Positions 1 through 14,236 of a DNA stretch of 64,000 bases are shown here, piece after piece; position 1 is the stretch's first letter; every line of letters starts with the position of its first letter. A program made the position numbers and the translations under genes. Source of the stretch: Tetradesmus obliquus. Taxonomy: Eukaryota; Chlorophyta; Chlorophyceae; Sphaeropleales; Scenedesmaceae. The DNA lies in NCBI GenBank assembly GCA_030272155.1, contig CP126191.1, positions 4,734,501 to 4,798,500 of the forward strand. Direction: 5' to 3'. Under the pieces are notes generated by a model. It did no database searches. It saw nothing but the letters and a program-made list of their open reading frames with translations, and was not told the DNA's origin.

Positions 1-3000
1 CCACCATACCACATCATGTGGATATACCTCCTTGCAATGCTTCCACGAGTTCCAACCCAACGTGCCTGCAAGCAGATTCTCTGCCAGGTGCTCTGTAATT
101 GAGCGGGCTGTGGGGCGAACTGAAGCTGCTACTGATGTTTGGCAGGCGCTTCCTCAGCAGCTCATCAACATCATCCAACTGCACAATTTTTTTTGCAGGA
201 GCGTGCATGGATGCCAGGCTCTGTACAACATGTACACATACATGAGGTATGCACCATGTGAGGGCGTGTTGCTATAGCACAGCACCGCAGCGCATGCATG
301 GCGCAATGCACCATCACCACCACAAGAGAGAACTCCTGACAAACACAACAATGCCGACAACAATAATTGCAAGCAACCCCCTACAATGCAAATAATGCTT
401 CTCCAAAAGCTGAATGTGTCAAACAAAATTGCAAGCACACCTCAACACGCCCACCAACTACAACTCTGCAACCACAGATGCTGATGCACAAGGTGTTTCC
501 TACACATACCATCTAAAGTCAGCCCAACTGGACTAGCAACTGCAACAACTCGCCTACCAAAACACTCACAGGAGTGCGCGTACAGGCAGCCATGTTACCC
601 ACGGATCATGACAGATATGCACGCATTGACGCATGTGCAGCTGCACCAATGCTGTGTCTGTTGCACAAGTCCAGCCGGGTGAGCTGACTGCAGCTGAATG
701 CTACTTTCATAGTACGGCTGTCAGTGGCTGGTGTGCTGTGCAAGTGAAAGGCGCGCTTGCTGGGCACCTGATGGTGTAGGGATAGAACATAGTGCTGCAA
801 ACACCGGTCGGACAGCCTTACGCCAGGGAGCAAAGCACCCTAGATATGAACGCCGTGCACGGAAAGCTGACAACCGTGCATTGCAACTGTGCCACCATGC
901 TGCTGCTGTAGTGTGCCCCACATCTCTACAGCACTACCAACCAGACCTGTTCAGTAGCCGTTAGCAACAACGCAGGTGCACGCTGCCCTCTAAGCGCCCA
1001 ACAGCCCGCTGCACAGCGTCCCGGCAGAGCAACCGGGCATCCATTACAGACTGCAGCGTCTTGACACAAGCAACAACACACTTTTCCCGCCACATCCACC
1101 AACCTTGGCTCTTGACTGATCATACATGCCAGGTGCATACAACAGAGTCCATGTACACCCTTGGAACAATTCATAGCAGCTGCTGCGGAGTGTGGCTCTG
1201 AGCAGCGCTGCTCAACGCTAGCGTTGGCAGAAAAGCAACGGGCATGAGAAAACTCCACAACACCAACAGATAATACCAAACAAGCAGGAAGCCAAACATA
1301 TGTTGTACATTTGCTGCCCACAGCATGCATGCTGGCAGAAAACGCTGCACAAGCACGCAAGCGCAAGCCACACCTTGGTACATGCCGCTGGACTTGATTC
1401 AGACCAGCTGCGCTCTACGGCTTACAGCTGGGGCAAGTGCTTCTTGCAGTCTCACATGCTGCAACAAGCAGCACCAACGGCTGCCTGTGCAGACAAACCT
1501 TACATGCACGCCTACACGCCAGCTGCCTGGCATGGCATGGCATGCCTGGTGTACAGGTGGCGTGAGGGACAATGCCTTGTGTGCCACCAGTTGTGGTGGC
1601 AGCACCCCGGACTTGCCCTTATGTGCTGTTGGCCAGCGCATTATGACATCAGACGTACGCATTTAACTGGCAGCCGCCTCTATCCACTGCAGTTGACAAC
1701 TGTAGCTCTTGATGAATGTCATGATGTGCTGGCCAACAGCATCTCAGGGCAAACCCGGGTGCCTCCTAAACACATGTGGGCTGCACAGGGCAGTGCCAGC
1801 TTCACGCTAGCCAAACATGCAAAGTACCATTTCGTCATCATCAGGCTCCATGCAAGCCATGCAGTGCACGCCACACAACAGCTAGTCAGGGCAATGCTGA
1901 ATGAATCAAAAAGCGCCATCACGTGCTGTGGCACGTTGGATCTCTACATTTGGCTTCAGCACCATGGAGATGCATCGCAGGCTGCTGCACAAGTCACAGC
2001 GGCCACAGTCAGCAGCAAGCACCTGGTTTGTGGCTCAGCATGCGGAGCATCACCAGGTCTGCTGCAGCAAACAGAGCGGTAATGTCACAAATGCATATGC
2101 TCCAACAAGGCAAACAGCGCCAGCTCAGAAGAAAGGTCTGCGCATGTACTGGCTGCCAGCCAGCCAGCACACCGGTTATTCCAGCAAAACCGGCAAAATT
2201 GTTCTACTTTCAGCATAAACAAGCACTGTTAGCAGGGCGCGGATATGACATCTACAGCACACAAATGACGAACCAGAGGCTACCAGCTTACCAGCTGCGG
2301 CAGCTGAATTCCTGTACTACGTAGTGACATACTTAGCGCACAGAAGTGTGTGGCGGTGCTGGCAGTGTCTGCCCTTGGCAAACACTGCATGTGCTGCACA
2401 TCAATGGCTGTGGTGTACGCTCATCTGAGTAGCCTGCCCTAAGGACCAGCATGCATGGATGGACTCAAGTAGAGTACTGCGTATGGTGGCAAAACACACG
2501 CGGCTCATCCAGCAATGTGAGAGCAGCGAGCTGACCACCCAAAAGAGCACATTTGCAAACCAATCAGTGCCAGACGCACCAAACCAACCACAGCTGTCAT
2601 GCTTTCCACACGACATTATCTTCTCTACTAAACACTGGTCTGCAGATTTCTTGGTGTTGCTGATGTACAGCAGATGCTCGAAGTACACAATGTTGGACTA
2701 CAGAGCTGCAAGGCATATGCTGCCAGCAATGCGGTGCTTTGCAGTGGAGGTGACTCTGCTCTAATATGATGCATACTACATACTGTGCTGTGCATTGTAC
2801 ACATTCTCCAAAATACACTGTGGTGAGTTGCCGCGCCACCACCTCATGGTGCAACCCTTTCCACGAGAACTCGACAGGTGTACTGCAACACCCAGCTCGC
2901 CCGGGCGGGCCCGGGCCATGACATGAAACAGCTGAAGACCACCATGATGCGCTGCACTGAATCTCTGAGGCACGTTTGCTGCTAGTGATCCCAACCCCTG

Positions 3001-3036
3001 CCTTTCTGACACCTCCTTGATTGTCAATCTGCCTGC

Positions 3037-3081
<45 letters not shown>

Positions 3082-3100
3082 ACAAGTTGCAGCCGCTTAG
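1..3100. other. No gene recognised
   Basis: I found no exon chain, RNA gene or recognisable protein family on either strand. Open frames of up to 260 codons exist, but they are Cys/His/Ala-rich, overlap each other in several frames and lack family resemblance. A CTG triplet tract lies at its right end (about 3038-3080). The stretch may hold regulatory DNA or exons of a gene beginning outside the window. Confidence 0.5.
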
Positions 3101-3104
3101 GCAG

Positions 3105-4819
3105 CTACTCAAAAAGCTCCTTCCTCTTCTTGCCAGCACTGGTCACCACGTCAATGTAGCATACAAACGCTACCTTGAGCAGGTCATACTGCTGCCCGTG
3201 ATGCTTGCCGGGCTTGGTGCAGGTGACTGCTGCCGGGCCCCAAGTGTCAACCGCCCCAGCCGCTGGCTGTGTGCTGCTCCTCCTTGCCACAGCCATGCCT
3301 ATATGCTTCAAGCCTGATGCTGTGTGGGAAGAGCGAATAGAGCACAGATCCGTGGCACCTGCTGCTGATGCTGATGGTGCTGCTGCTGCTGCTGCTGCTG
3401 ACAATGATGCTGCGTCCTCACCCAGCAGCTGCTGCAGCATTGAGGCGCTGCGCTTCAGCTCGAGTGGGGTGTTGCAGTGCCAGTTGAAGTTTCTGTCTCC
3501 AGATGTCCCAGGTTTAGCGCGCTGCTGACCCGGTGGAGCTGATCGAGCTAGTGGCCAGGTGTAGAACCCCCCGCCTGACTGCGGCGAAGCTGGCAGCTGC
3601 TCTGTGAAGCAGCAGGGCGTCCTCCGGCGGCCAGCAGCAACAGCCTCACAGCAGCTGACGCGCACCACCGCAAACGAGATCTCCTCCTTCAAAGCTGCTT
3701 TTGCAGCTGCTGTAACACCTGCTTTTCTGCTTTCTTCATCCTGCAGCTGCTTCACAAAGCCAGGCGCACTCTGCATCGCAGCGGCACAGTTGACGCACCA
3801 AGTGCTGCGGCCGTCACTGGCGTGATGGTGGCTGCTGCTACTGTCGGAGCTGCCACACCTCAAGAGTGGCTCCACTGGCTGTGGAGTTGCTGCTGCCACT
3901 GCTGCTGCTGCTGCTGCCGCCGCCGCTGCTGCCTCTGCTGCTGCTGCTGCAGCAGCAGTCAAGTCAACGTGAGGTGCACCAGGCACAACATACAGCAATT
4001 GCATCGCAGCTGTAGGGGGAAAACTATACTGCCCAGGGCTGGTTGGCTGTGCCAAGCTGCAGCTGCTATCCCAAGGCCGGTCAGCAGCTGGATCCAGCAG
4101 CAGCAGCTGCTGCATGCTGCTGCTTCCACTGAAGGCCGTCTGCAGTGTCTGGCCTGCGGGCATGTCCAGCATGCTGTGTGCAGGGTCTGTCAGAGGCATG
4201 CTGGGCCACATGGCTGACATGCCTGCAGCACCTGTGCGGCCGTCTGTGACAGGCCAGTGTGTGCTGCAGCTCCCGCCACTGCTGGAGGCCCTTTCCCTGC
4301 TCCAAGGCCGGACAGGGTTGGCTCCCAGTGTCAGCAAAGGGTCGGCCATGAGACTATCGGAGCCATCCAGCTGACTCTCAAACACACTGAGGCCGTTGGG
4401 CACCAGCAAGCTGTTGGGTGCAATGATGTCGGGCAGCAGGCTGTTGCTGTTATAAGCCTGTAGTGCACAAGGATCAGCAGCACGGGTGTGACACGTTTGT
4501 TACTCGGTGGCCAATGGCTTTGAACCAAGTGCATACAGCTGCAGCAGCACAACTCAATATGGAAGTGTCAGCACCTGCTACAGTTGCCCTGGTTGTGGCA
4601 CCTATGGTACTGGTCGTGCACCTGCCGTCTCTGAGAGAGGCTCTGAGAATGTACAAACGTTGCATCGAATATCCTACTTGCATTTCAACACGAGGGCTGC
4701 CTGCTCAAGTAGCCCAAGGCACCCATACCACTCACCAAGCCCATAGATTCAAGACACCTTGTGGCTGACTCGGATTCCTGCTCAAAGGTCGCTTTAATGT
4801 ACTCTAAGTCAGACGGAAG
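3105..4819 (-). CDS. Ala-rich hypothetical protein, 3' exons (partial model)
   Basis: Two exons join in phase 0: 4819-4736 (acceptor GCAG before 4819, donor GTGAGT after 4736) and 4457-3105, ending at a stop. Together they give about 478 residues. The first exon encodes a well-behaved helical stretch (LPSDLEYIKATFEQE...). The second starts with a Leu/Pro/Asn-rich segment, then carries poly-Ala runs (around 4000-3890 and 3400), a Ser/His patch and a Cys-x-x-Cys pair, and ends in a basic tail (KKRKELFE). I do not recognise the family. The low-complexity layout would suit a nuclear regulator, but that is a guess. Upstream exons were not found, so the start is unknown; the open frame at 4409 has no ATG. 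Confidence 0.45.
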
Positions 4820-7126
4820 CTGCGTGCGTGCTTCGCTTGCTGCCATCCTGCTGCCTTGCTCACGGTGCTGCAGTTAGGGCCAGGCTCAAGCTCAGCGCCA
4901 AACGCTGGCTGTATCCACATCAACGATGCACCAAACAATAAACAAGCACCATCGCGATCAACAGATCTGCAGATCTCTCGGCCTGAGTGGTAAGTCGCCC
5001 ATCCGTGCGCCATCCGTGCGCCAGGGTTTGGCAAGAAAACATCATAGACTCGCAGGGCATTCCATGTCGGTGCATTATCAGCGTTCCACTGCATTATCAA
5101 TAACTTTTTTTGATGCGTGACAAATATACTGGATTCACTGGGAGCTCAAATCAAAACCGCCCTCGCACGGCAGGCTTCTAAGTTCGGCAGGCGTTTATGT
5201 GCCTGCCATCAGCGGTTGAACGTCACAGCTGATTCATGGGTGGCGCGCCACCGCAGACCAAGCCGAATGACGTGCCTTGCACCAATCGGGGTTCTTCGAC
5301 CCAGTTGCAAGTTTACTGCATCGTGTTGGTGTCACAAGCTCTCTGTCAGATCACCATTGGTAAGCCAATGGAAGCAAACCCGCTCTACTGACAGGGCTCC
5401 GAAGCTAAGGATAGGCTGCAGCGGCTCCCAGTGCAGTGTACTGACACAGACTGCCTGCTGGATGCACATCTCTTGTAGATAGGTGCGGACAGTGCTGCAT
5501 CAAGCCCATGAACACAGATGTCTGCCTCAGGAGTCGTTGCTGGCGAGGCTCTCGCATACAAACACGTTGTCGCCAGTGCTGTTAAAGTGAGGATGATTAG
5601 CTCATTGCAGTGGGGCACCCTTGCAGGTGTGTATCCATAACAGCAAGAACAGGCTCCGCATGGTCCCATGCACCCTTGATCCAACGTGCAAAACGTCATA
5701 CACCAGCAATTGCCTGCAAGCACCCAAGCAGTGCAATGCATCAGCAGGTGCTAAGTGACAGTACAGACCTGCTTGAACAGCAGGCCATGCAAGCTCAGGG
5801 GCTGCCTCAGCCGCATGACACATCGTGTTGCGCATGTTACCAGGCTGCATGCTGCATAGCTGCATAATATGCGGTCAGCATGGTTCTCTAGTGTAAACCT
5901 GCAGCGCGTTGCAAGAAAACATGAAAGTATCTGGGGTGGGTCATACGTTGTGTAGCATACACTAGTGCTGCAGGTCGGTTCTGTGATCCGGCAGCGCAGC
6001 AACAAAGAAACAACACACAACTGGATTCACCCTTCCTCCTCGTCAACATCCAACCCAGCACACATCCACTCAAGCCATAGCAGTGACGCCAGCATACATG
6101 CATACCAAGGGCCGCATGTCACAGGCCGTGGAGGCAGTGACTACCTCTCCACATCAGGACTCTACTGCCAGCAACCGCGTATACAACCTTGGCGGACCGG
6201 GTCAATGCGCCACTGAAGATCATTGAAGACCAACCCAGGTTCAACCGCGGCATGCCCCTCCCTCAAGCACAGCCGCTAATAAAGCAGCGGCATGCACACT
6301 GCGCATCTGCAAGCAGCAAGCGCAGTGTACCTAGCTGCGCTGCACCAATGTGTTTAGGCATGTCGGCGCACAACGCAAACACAAAGCAGCAAAACTTGCA
6401 GGTTTTTCCCCATTATTCCCCCCCATCCTGAGCAGTGCCTTATCGCAGTATCATGAACACCTGCAGCTGAAGTGCAGCAGCAGCATCTGTGTCGGCTGCA
6501 ACTGAGTAGACCGCCGTTACACTTGTCCAGCCCGTGCCCGCACGGCACCATGTGACTTGGCGCAAGCTGCTGCGACTGCCGCCACGCTCTACTGGCCCTA
6601 CCAGCCACCTGTTGGTGTGCCTGCCTTATGCCCAATCTATGTGGTCAGCAGACCTGGGAGCACTGCATTTTTGACTCCCAGAATTTTGCCACCCTGCGGG
6701 CAACAGAAAGCGGACAACCAACACACATGGCGTCAGAGAAACCACTCCACAAAAGATTGATACCAATGCTGGGCTGCTGGCGCTCGGTGCCTGCATCAAG
6801 CACCGCATGCCGGCTGCTACAACTGTAGTCTGTGATTTGCAGCGCTCTGCTGTTGCTGTGCACTGCTCTGTGGTTGCTGAACCCTGAGTAACACATGCCA
6901 TGCTCGGTGCTTGCCTATAGCCAGCACACTCACAGTGAAACACTGTTGGGTGTGAGATTAAAGAAAAGGTTGTTGGGGCACGTCCTTTTCGAATTCAGTC
7001 TGGCCGCCTTTGTGTGAAAAAGTGAAAAGTATCTGGATACACCCAACCCCTACACACGCGTCTGCGATTACGAGCTTGAACACCCCGTGCTTTCATGGAA
7101 GCTAATCCAGTGCTACACAACCACGA
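4820..7126. other. Unassigned stretch
   Basis: This lies between the 5' edge of the partial Ala-rich gene and the 3' end of phospholipase D. It could hold further 5' exons of the former (minus strand) and the 3' UTR of the latter. I saw no exon with a convincing donor/acceptor pair and family resemblance, no tRNA and no mobile element. Confidence 0.4.
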
Positions 7127-10100
7127 TCAAGAACATGTGCAGCATGGCATACAACACTCGTATCCATGCAGGTGCTGCTGTGGTGGACTAGCATCCATAA
7201 TCATCATCATCGTCAGCAGCAGCAGCCTCACCAGGTCGGGGAACTCCTCACAGTCAGGCAGCGGCCCCACGCTGCCGTCATATCCCACATTGTTGGGGTA
7301 GTTGAGCAGGTGGCCCTGCGGCAGCGGCTGCACGTCTGGGTGCACAAACGCCGCCCAGTTGGCGTCGCCTGTGGCGCGCAGCGCCTGCATGCACTCCAGG
7401 CGGCTGGGGTCATCGTGCTCGGGGCCCAGCGCCTGGTGGTTGGAATGGTGGGGGGTTTTGTGTGTGGTAGAGGGCGGGAGGCAGGCAGGGAAACAATGGC
7501 ACGCAATCTGTGTGTCAGCAAGTCGTGTGCAGCAGAAAGCAAGTTAGGCTGCTTGCACCCAAGCACAAACTGGGGCCTCATTCTTCCTGCAGCCTGCAGC
7601 ACAGCATCACCCGCCTGCTCTATGCACATTGCCGGCAAGCTCTTTCTTTCTTTGGTCTGCCACCTGGCACCCCAACATCACACGGTTGCACCCCAGCCGC
7701 CAATGAATGAGAAACCCAGCCACCGCTCCGCCCTCGCTCACCCCATTGTGCTCCAGCCACAGCGCCTTCCTCAAGCCTGCCACCTGGCACCACAAGTGTG
7801 CACGGTCACAAATCAAAAGCCAAAAAGGAAAGCCAAAAACCAAAGCACCGCCTCACCCCCAGGTGCTCCAGCCACAGCGCCTTCCTGAAGCCCGCCACCT
7901 GGCCACGCGGCAGCGGCGCTGCGGCGCTGGCCATGGTGTGCCCCGCCTGGCAGGCCCCGATGCATATCTCGCTGTCCCGCGAGCCCTCCAGCGAGCGCTG
8001 GTTGATGTTGGCTGAGCCCAGCAGGATGTACTCGTCGTCCACGATCATGAGCTTGCTGTGCACGTAGATCATGAAGCCTGGCAGCGCAGCAGCAGCAGCA
8101 GCAGCAGCAGCAGCACAGCACAGCACAGCACAAATTCACTTCCAGCATTGTCAGGCAAATAAACAAGCGCCAACTTTCAAATGTGCTGTGCATGCTGTTG
8201 ACTTGCAAGCCTGTGCAGCACATCCCGTTGTCTGATTGCACGCAGACAGGCTTGCAAGCAGACCATCACAGGCAGCTGATGCTGGGTTAGCATCTCATGC
8301 CAGCCACAGCTGTTGCCACTCACGGCGCGAGGCTGTGCACTTGCCCTGCACCGTGTTGGCAGGGTCGGCAGGTGGCAGGCAGGTGGGTCCCTGCTCCAGC
8401 ACCACCCCATTGCTGTTGACACACTCTGCTGCTTCTCCTGCCGCAGCGCCAGCCGCACTGTCTGCTGGCATCTTGAAGGAGCCTGACTTGGTGCTGCTCA
8501 TCGTCTTGAAGGAGGTGGCAGGCTGCAGGTCAGACGACCAGGACATCTGCAGCACAGGAGCAAGGCATAGCATAGGCCAGCAGTGGTGAAATTCAGGTGC
8601 AGGCTGTTCTTGCAGGCACAGCTGTCGCGGCAAATCAGTGCCACAGCATGAGGCATCCTCAGCACAGCCAGCAGCTGCAGGCATCACCACCAGCAGCAGA
8701 TGCAGCACGCACAAACTCTTTATCATCCAATTTGCCTGATATTTGTCTCATCACAACAGCTGACACCAGCAGCACCAGCAGCAGCAGCAGCAGGCGTCCT
8801 CACCAGTCCTGGTGAGGTCTCGTATCCCTCGCGCTTGCCCAGGCAGAAGAACTGCAGGTAGTCCTGAGGGTGCGCATCCAGCCCAGCCTCACGGACGGCA
8901 GCAGCCACACGCCTGCAGCAGCAGCCATGAGGTGCAGCGCAGCGCAGCACGACAAGAGAGGTGTGTTTGATCATAATCTTACGCCTTATGGTGCATAGCG
9001 GTGGGGTGGTGGCTTTCTGCTGGTGCTGATGAGGATGCTTATGCAGCTGCCTTGTGCAGGGCCTGCCAGTGCCTCTGCGCTGCTGGCACCGCGGACATGC
9101 GCCGCAAAGAAGAGACTAACACCATGCTGGCTGCATGCAAGCAAGTGCCTGTTCAGCCTATGCAATGCGAGTGGCCAGATGGGGCTGCCTCATCCCCCTC
9201 ACTTGTACATCATGTTGCGCGTCTGCGCCTCGAAGTACAGGATAGCCTGCACGCTTCCCGCGGTGGGCGGGCCCTCTGGGTGCAGCGGCGTAACGATGTA
9301 CACACGAAACGGCTCGCCAGCCTGGCGGTGGCGGCGGCAGCAGCAGTGGCAGCAGCAGCTGGGTTCAAGCAGAGCACTTGCAGACGGATGCACATGGGCG
9401 GCCTGCATGGCCTGCACAGTCGGTAGCCTGCTGCCACCGGCTGGATGCTGTTGCTGGTCTGCACATTGCATATAGCGCTGAGCATCACTGTTGACTGTGC
9501 CTTTCTTTCTATCTGCATTCTGTGTTGCCCACCTTGATCTTGCTGACGATCTTCAGCGCGATCTCTGCGGGCACCTGGTTGTAGCAGGGCGTGTCCGTGT
9601 CACTGCAGGCAGGCAGCAGGCAGCAGCAGCAAGCACATTGGATTTGGCATGGCAGCATATGTCATCGTGTTGGTGGCAAGGCGTCTTACACACCTGCAAC
9701 ATCCAGCGGAGATGCGCCTCATCAGCGGCTGAAACACACAGCAACACGTTGCACATGTGCAGCTTGCCTGTGCCAAATGGTATGCATGCAATGCACCTAC
9801 AGCCTTGCTGTTTGGTGCAGCCGGTCAACACATTCCGCACCTGTCCCAGAGGTGTGCGCTGCCCAGGAAGTACTGGTTCTCCAGGTACAGGTAGCGCTTG
9901 GCGCGGCGGATGAGGTTGATGTACGCGCTGTGAATGGACGCCTCAATGGCCTGAGGGGCAGCAGCAGTGGCGGCAGCAGCCGCAGGTAAGTTGCAGATAC
10001 TAGACATGGTACAGGCACAAAGCTGGCCAATTTGAGTGCAGCAGAGCAGTTGACATAGCATGGGGGCTGTGCATGTGGTTGCAACAATTGTGTTTTGAAA

Positions 10101-11377
10101 CTGCTGGTGTGTTGCGCAAATAGATGCTGGTCACACTTGCGGCTGCCGTCATACCTTGCCCTTGCCCACAGTCAGCCCTGCGTCGTAGGAGTGGCCAGCA
10201 CCCTTGGGGAAGCCCTCGGCAGAGTCTGCAGCAGCAGCAGCAGCAGCAGCCGCCTGCTCAATGCATGCACAACTTGATCATGCCAACTAACAGCGTGCAT
10301 GGTCCACACAGCTGTGCTCCACGTTCTAACACCACCCTTCTGACACAAGCGCAGCTGATGGCCACTTCTGTTTGTGTTAACACCACTCCAGTACAGCAAC
10401 CCCAGCCAGCCAGGCATGCAGCTGAACCGCCCTCACCCGAGTCGATGCTCCTGAAGAGCTGCACGCTCCAGTCCTCGCCCGCTGGCAGGTCTGTCAGCCG
10501 CAGGCTGGGGTCCTGCTGCCGTATGGTCTCGTGCTTCACGGTCACGCCGCCGTGCGCCAGCTTGCTTTTCAGCATGGACGCCTTGCTCTGCGGTGCGTGG
10601 CAGCAGTGGGTGGTGGCAGTTGTGGCAGCAGCAGCAGCAGCAGAGTGTGAGGACATGCTGCGGTCACAGCTCTATGTGTGAGCCTGCAAGTGCTGTTGCA
10701 CATCCTGTGCCACAGCGTCCCACAGGCTGTCACCAACTTGCAGCTGTTGCCGTGTGGAGGCATTATGATGGGCACATGTGCTTGTGCAGGTAGCCCAGGC
10801 TGCGTGAAGTGCAGCATAGCTGCGACCTCTGCTGCTCGCTGGTGTGGTGCATCAGCATCACTAACGGTTGAACACTAACACGATTGTTCGCCTCACTGTG
10901 AAGACCTCGAAGCCCTTGGGCAGGTGGATGTCCTTGTGGTCGTCAAGGTGGCGCATCTTGGCAACGTTGGAGGTGCCGGCCTGCTTCGCCCAGCGCTCCA
11001 TGACTGCGTGTGACAGCGGCAGCAGCCAGCAGCGGCACGTGTGACTCGTGAAACAAAATAAGCAGCCTCATACATGCACTATGAGGAGGGTTTGGGTGCA
11101 GGCGTAATGTAGCATGGGTTTGCTCTAGGTGTGCTTTAAGTGGTGCAGCAACATGCAGCACAGTCGTGCAGCGCAAACATGGTGCTGTCAGTGTGCTGCC
11201 AGTGTGCTGCATCAAGGTGCTGGCCCCCCTCCAGTGCTCACAGTTCAGGCAGATGTCCATGGCAGCTGGCCCCTCCACCTTGGCGTGGATGTCGTGCCAC
11301 GGCTGGCGGCAGCAGTACTTGGTGGCGTCAAACGCTGCGGCAAGCGGCAGCAGCAGGTGACAGCAGCAGTCAGCAGG

Positions 11378-11424
<47 letters not shown>

Positions 11425-12431
11425 ATCATGATCGCTGCATGGCTTGGTACAGAGTCTAAGTGGTGCTGAGGTCAGCAGGAGCGTGACTGTTGGAGACATG
11501 CACAGCGGCACATGTGTTGCATTGGCCCCGACAGTTTTGCTTGTGTCGAGTGGTGAGAGCAGCTCAAGGGTTGTTGAATTGCCTGTTTTGAGATAGCCTC
11601 ACACAGCGCTGCAGCCAGTGCTGCTGTCAACCGTGCCGCCTCACCGTTGACGCTGGGCTGGTAGAGGTCCCCGCAGTGCACATGGCCGTCCGCAAGCGTC
11701 TCAAACAGCGGGTGGTCGTGCCTGGCAGCAGCAGCAGCGGCAGCAGCAGGCATGCGAGAATCGGCTTCAATATCTGTGTCCAGCCAGTGCAGTGCAGCAC
11801 CACCAACACACTCCCATCTTGAGACCCACACCTGGACAGCACTGCTCCACAACAGTGCAATAACGCAACCAGTGCATGCTGTACATGCTTGTGCCATCCA
11901 GGTTTAATACACTGCCGCACCTGTCATAGCGGCCGTCAGTCAGGTCCAGCCCACCAATGAATGCCACCACCCTGCGGGGGGGCTCTGCAGCCTCACTGCT
12001 GCTGAACACACCAGCCTTGCCGCCTGCCTTCTTGGGTGAGCTGTTTGGTGTGCTCAGGTGCTCCAAGGTAGCTGGGTCGCAGGCCGGCGGCCCTGCTGCT
12101 GCGCCTGCCGCTGCTGCTGCTGCGGGTGATGCTGCGGTACTGCTGCTTTGCATTGGGGCGTCCAGGATGATGGTCTTCTGGTGGTGCGTGAACATGTTGC
12201 CTGTGCTGAACTTCTGCAGCACTGTCTCCTCCATGCCTCCTTGGCGGGGGCACAGCAGGCACGTCACATCAGAGCCCTGCACAGCAGCAGCAGCAACAAC
12301 AAATGCAGGTGAAAGGCAGCATATAGGCTGCTGGCGCTCACTGCAGCAACCTCAGCGCATGTGTATGCACTTTGCCACGCGCACTGATCCTGCTTGCTTC
12401 GCTGCAGGAGCTGCCGGCAGCATATATGATA

Positions 12432-12483
<52 letters not shown>

Positions 12484-13078
12484 AGTTCCTCAGCCACAGC
12501 ACACAAGCTGCCTCTGCCGCCTCTGCCACTGCTGCCTCTGTCGCTGTTGCTGCTCCTCTGTGCACCTTGAAGTATTCCAGTGTCTCCTGGTCGTGTGTGG
12601 CCATGAGGCCGGAGTGCAGGCCCATGTTGTTGGTGGTGTCGTCCCACACCAGCATCAGCACCTGTGCACACACAGTACAAACACAAGCAGACACGCAGCA
12701 GCCGTGAGGCCCCATGCACGCATAAGCATCTGCTCCAGCAGACACCATGATGACAGCTGTGCAGGGACGCTAAGTATTCTCATGCCTCCTGCTGTCTCGC
12801 CGGCACTGCCTGGCTTTCCAGCGCTGTGCCCTTGCCCAGCCGTGCATGCCCAGCTGAGCACACCAGAGCTGGCTGCACAGCTGTCACAACACAACACAAT
12901 AAGTGCTAGTCCACATGTGTCACGGCAGCGCATCAGCCCAGCCGCCTCACGTTGACGCCCTCTGCTGCCTTCTGCTTGAGCAGCTCGCCGATGCTGGGGC
13001 TGTCCTCGCCCCTGTCAGGCACGCGCAGCAGCTTGGTCTTGTGCCACACCGCCCAGCCAGTGATCCAGATGAAGCTGC

Positions 13079-13113
<35 letters not shown>

Positions 13114-14193
13114 CACATCAGCAAGCATGCAACGACAGGTTGAGCATGATACGTTAACATGTACACCGGCGTCAGCATTCGCCTCATGAGTCAGACTCGT
13201 CAGGAGCATTGTGCGTGTCCCATGCAGTGCCGGCTATACCCCACCTAAACCATGCAGCCTCATGTACTGCATTTGCACCGCATCTCGCACCAGCAGCTGG
13301 CATGGCTGCTGCTGCAGCTGCATCCTGTAGTGTGGTCCAGCCGCGCACCGCTTGGCCTGCTGTATGGCTGCGTACACGTCGTCCCAGCAGCTGCTCTCGC
13401 TGTACAGGCCGCCGCCTGCCAGGGCGATGCCGGGCACGGGGCCTGGGGTGCACACTGAGTCGTGGTACAGCGTCACTTTGTTGCCCGGCCGCTGCGGGAA
13501 GTACACGCGCGGCACCTCGTGCAGGCCCAGGGAGGCAGTCTGGCACAGCCAGAGCAATGGTCAGAGACAGGCGGCAAGCGGTTCCGCGCGGAGTCAGAGG
13601 CAACGGCAACCAGGGTGGTCGAAGATGATGGAGAAGCGGTATGGTATGTCTGCTTGAAGGTTGAGCAGAGAACAGCGTGTTGGAAGGGAAGTGGGCTGGG
13701 CAGCATGTGTGAGCCAGATACAGACAATATTTCCAGCAGCACTGCCGGGTGCCATGCTCTTGCTGCTACTGCTGCTGAGATGCATGCTGCTGTTCTACTG
13801 TGCAGCACAGCACAGTGCTGCCCGGCCTCACCTCCTCGCTGCCCACTGGGATGTACTTGATGCTAACGCGCACTTTGCTGGGCGTCCAGCGCCTGCTGAC
13901 CTTCTCAGTGATGCCGATGGGCTGCAGCAGCAGGCAGCAGGCAACACACGCCACTCACGCCGCAGTACATGAATATGCTGCCCAAGTGCACCATGCAGCT
14001 GCCCAAGAATCAAGCCACAATCTGCTGTCGCTGGTGCTGCTGCAGCAGCAGCTGCTGGCGCTTTGAGCTCACCAGTGCTCACATACCTCGTCATGGGTGC
14101 TGTCCTGCTGTGCTGTGCTGTGCTGCTGCTGCTAACCAGGCTCGCCTTGCACATCTGGCCGTTTTTACGCAGTCTGTTACAAGGTGTGTCAGG

Positions 14194-14236
<43 letters not shown>

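Noticed and set aside
1300-2082. 260-codon plus-strand open frame
   Set aside because: Composition (His, Cys, Gln, Trp scattered) and overlap with other open frames look random; no homologous motif or splice signals.
11957-12955. 332-codon plus-strand frame with a poly-Ala run
   Set aside because: Antisense to PLD exons 6 and 7 and their CTG-rich introns; the Ala run is just the triplet tract read in that frame.
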